NCBI GenBank assembly: GCA_945873675.1
Contig: CAMCEP010000003.1
Location: 1 to 34,310, forward strand
Length of the DNA: 34,310 nt
Origin: Asaia bogorensis
GTDB taxonomy: Bacteria > Pseudomonadota > Alphaproteobacteria > Acetobacterales > Acetobacteraceae
Direction: 5' to 3'
Both the position numbers and the translations under genes were made by a program. Below are positions 33,289-34,310 of this stretch, piece by piece. Every line of letters begins with the position of its first letter. Within the stretch, counting starts at the first letter, position 1. Under the pieces are notes generated by a model. The model had not been told where the DNA came from. It worked only from the letters and a program-made list of their open reading frames with translations, and did no database searches.

Positions 33289-34310
33289 GTGCAACGGCCC
33301 TGGAATAGGCACAAATCAGACCCCGGCGGGCGGGCAGACCATCCGCCGGCTCAGCTTTCTAGGCGCACCTGCCTTGTGCATGGCACTTTTGGTCTAGCCG
33401 CTACGCTGGCGCTTTTGGGCTGTGCGACGCCGGAAAGCGAATCGCCGGAACCCATCGCGCTCCAGTCTGACGAAGACACAGGGAACGCGGCGGAGGCCCC
33501 CACCCAGCTCGTTGCTGGGGAGCCTTTGGATGGCCCTCTACTGCGCCGCTTCTACGCGCGTCGCGATTTTGAACCTGTCTGGACCACGCGTGAAGCCCAG
33601 GCAAAGGCGCTCAAGGCTGCCGTACTGCGCGCCCAAGGTCACGGCCTGGACCCCGATTTGTTCTACGCAAGCCTGCTCAGGCGCATCGACACCTTCCCAC
33701 CCGATCGGCGCGAATTGCTGCTTACACATGCCGTTCTCACCTATGCAGAGGCACTCGCCTTCGGCGCTTTGCCCCCGGGTCAGCGTAAGAATATTGAAGC
33801 GCTTTTGCCAGAACCCGTAGATGTGACGGAAGTGCTCGACGCGGCGCTAGATGGCCCAGACCCGGTGGCAGCCATTGAAGCGCTGGCGCCACAAAGCCCG
33901 ACCTACATGGCGCTGCGTCAGGCCCTGCAGCAGCATCAGCAGGCCAACCGGCCGAGTAGGGCGCAAGCGAACCGTCAGCGCCTGATTGAGGCGAATCTTG
34001 AACGCCAACGCTGGCTGCCACGAGACCTGCCAGCGGATCGTGTCTGGGTGAATGTGCCCGATCAGCAACTCGTGCTCTACCGCGATGACCGTCCTGTTTT
34101 CGTCACGCGCGTAGTGGTGGGCGAAGCGACGGAGCGCAAGCAAAGCCCCGAATTCAATACCAGGATCGAATCCGCATTGTTCAACCCACCTTGGATCATT
34201 CCGCACGATATTGTCGAAGCGGATATCAGGCCAATGCTGCAGCGCGATCCGCTTTATTTGGTGCGCAACAAAATAGTCCTATTGCCGAATGGTGACGCAG
34301 AGCAGGCGCC
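33289..34310 (+). CDS. L,D-transpeptidase, YcbB/LdtD-like (partial, runs off window)
   Basis: The frame runs to the window end without a stop (341 codons so far). The start is probably GTG 33289, with AGGAG eight bases upstream. ATG 33229 is in frame but without a ribosome site. The N-terminus has SRRTCLVHG, a hydrophobic stretch and the lipobox LLGC (C45), so it is a lipoprotein facing the periplasm. Residues about 80-240 match the scaffold domain of YcbB-type enzymes (RRFYARRDFEPVWTTREAQA, LTYAEALAFG). From about 249 the YkuD catalytic domain begins (DRVWVNVPDQQLVLYRDD, FNPPWIIPHDIV). The catalytic His and Cys would lie beyond the window. Its role is 3-3 cross-linking of peptidoglycan. Confidence 0.88.
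   Translation, partial: MQRPWNRHKSDPGGRADHPPAQLSRRTCLVHGTFGLAATLALLGCATPESESPEPIALQSDEDTGNAAEAPTQLVAGEPLDGPLLRRFYARRDFEPVWTTREAQAKALKAAVLRAQGHGLDPDLFYASLLRRIDTFPPDRRELLLTHAVLTYAEALAFGALPPGQRKNIEALLPEPVDVTEVLDAALDGPDPVAAIEALAPQSPTYMALRQALQQHQQANRPSRAQANRQRLIEANLERQRWLPRDLPADRVWVNVPDQQLVLYRDDRPVFVTRVVVGEATERKQSPEFNTRIESALFNPPWIIPHDIVEADIRPMLQRDPLYLVRNKIVLLPNGDAEQA

Overview
The window looks like a chromosomal stretch from a GC-rich alphaproteobacterium. A Rhodospirillales or Acetobacteraceae (Roseomonas-like) host is my best guess. The reasons are several periplasmic Bug/TctC receptors beside hydantoinase genes, and the order Suv3-like helicase, S4 protein, FdxA ferredoxin, CarD, which is familiar from alphaproteobacteria. 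This is inference from gene content, not a phylogenetic result.

Layout. (1) 1-5265: the tail of an unknown + strand gene, then a tightly coupled minus-strand unit of a secreted arylsulfatase, a small protein that looks like an outer-membrane porin with its middle deleted, and a membrane-anchored octaheme cytochrome c with HEAT/TPR repeats. (2) 5566-8433: a DUF2252 protein and a polytopic membrane protein of unknown role. (3) 8434-10015: a porin-like protein whose C-terminal barrel seems lost, followed by a decayed reading frame. (4) 10558-25900: a catabolic/uptake island. It holds three Bug/TctC receptors, an SMP-30-type lactonase, HyuA and HyuB, an amidohydrolase, two oligopeptide-type ABC receptors and an amidase, but no permease or ATPase. 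Remnants of an IS3-family element lie at its two ends in one orientation: the orfB C-terminus at 10.6-10.8 kb and the orfA N-terminus at 25.6-25.85 kb. Candidate terminal inverted repeats and matching 3-base flanks suggest that one IS was split by the island. (5) 25944-34310: a core-genome-like block with an MFS transporter, Suv3-like helicase, S4 protein, ferredoxin, CarD with a long histone-H1-like N-terminal region, a structured intergenic region, a small Ala-Pro lipoprotein, and a truncated L,D-transpeptidase gene at the window end.

Working together. The island reads as capture and hydrolysis of cyclic or linear amides and related carboxylates: receptors in the periplasm, then amidohydrolase, hydantoinase and amidase in the cytoplasm. 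The transport machinery must be encoded elsewhere. The last block combines RNA processing, transcription control and cell-wall cross-linking. No rRNA, tRNA or CRISPR was seen.
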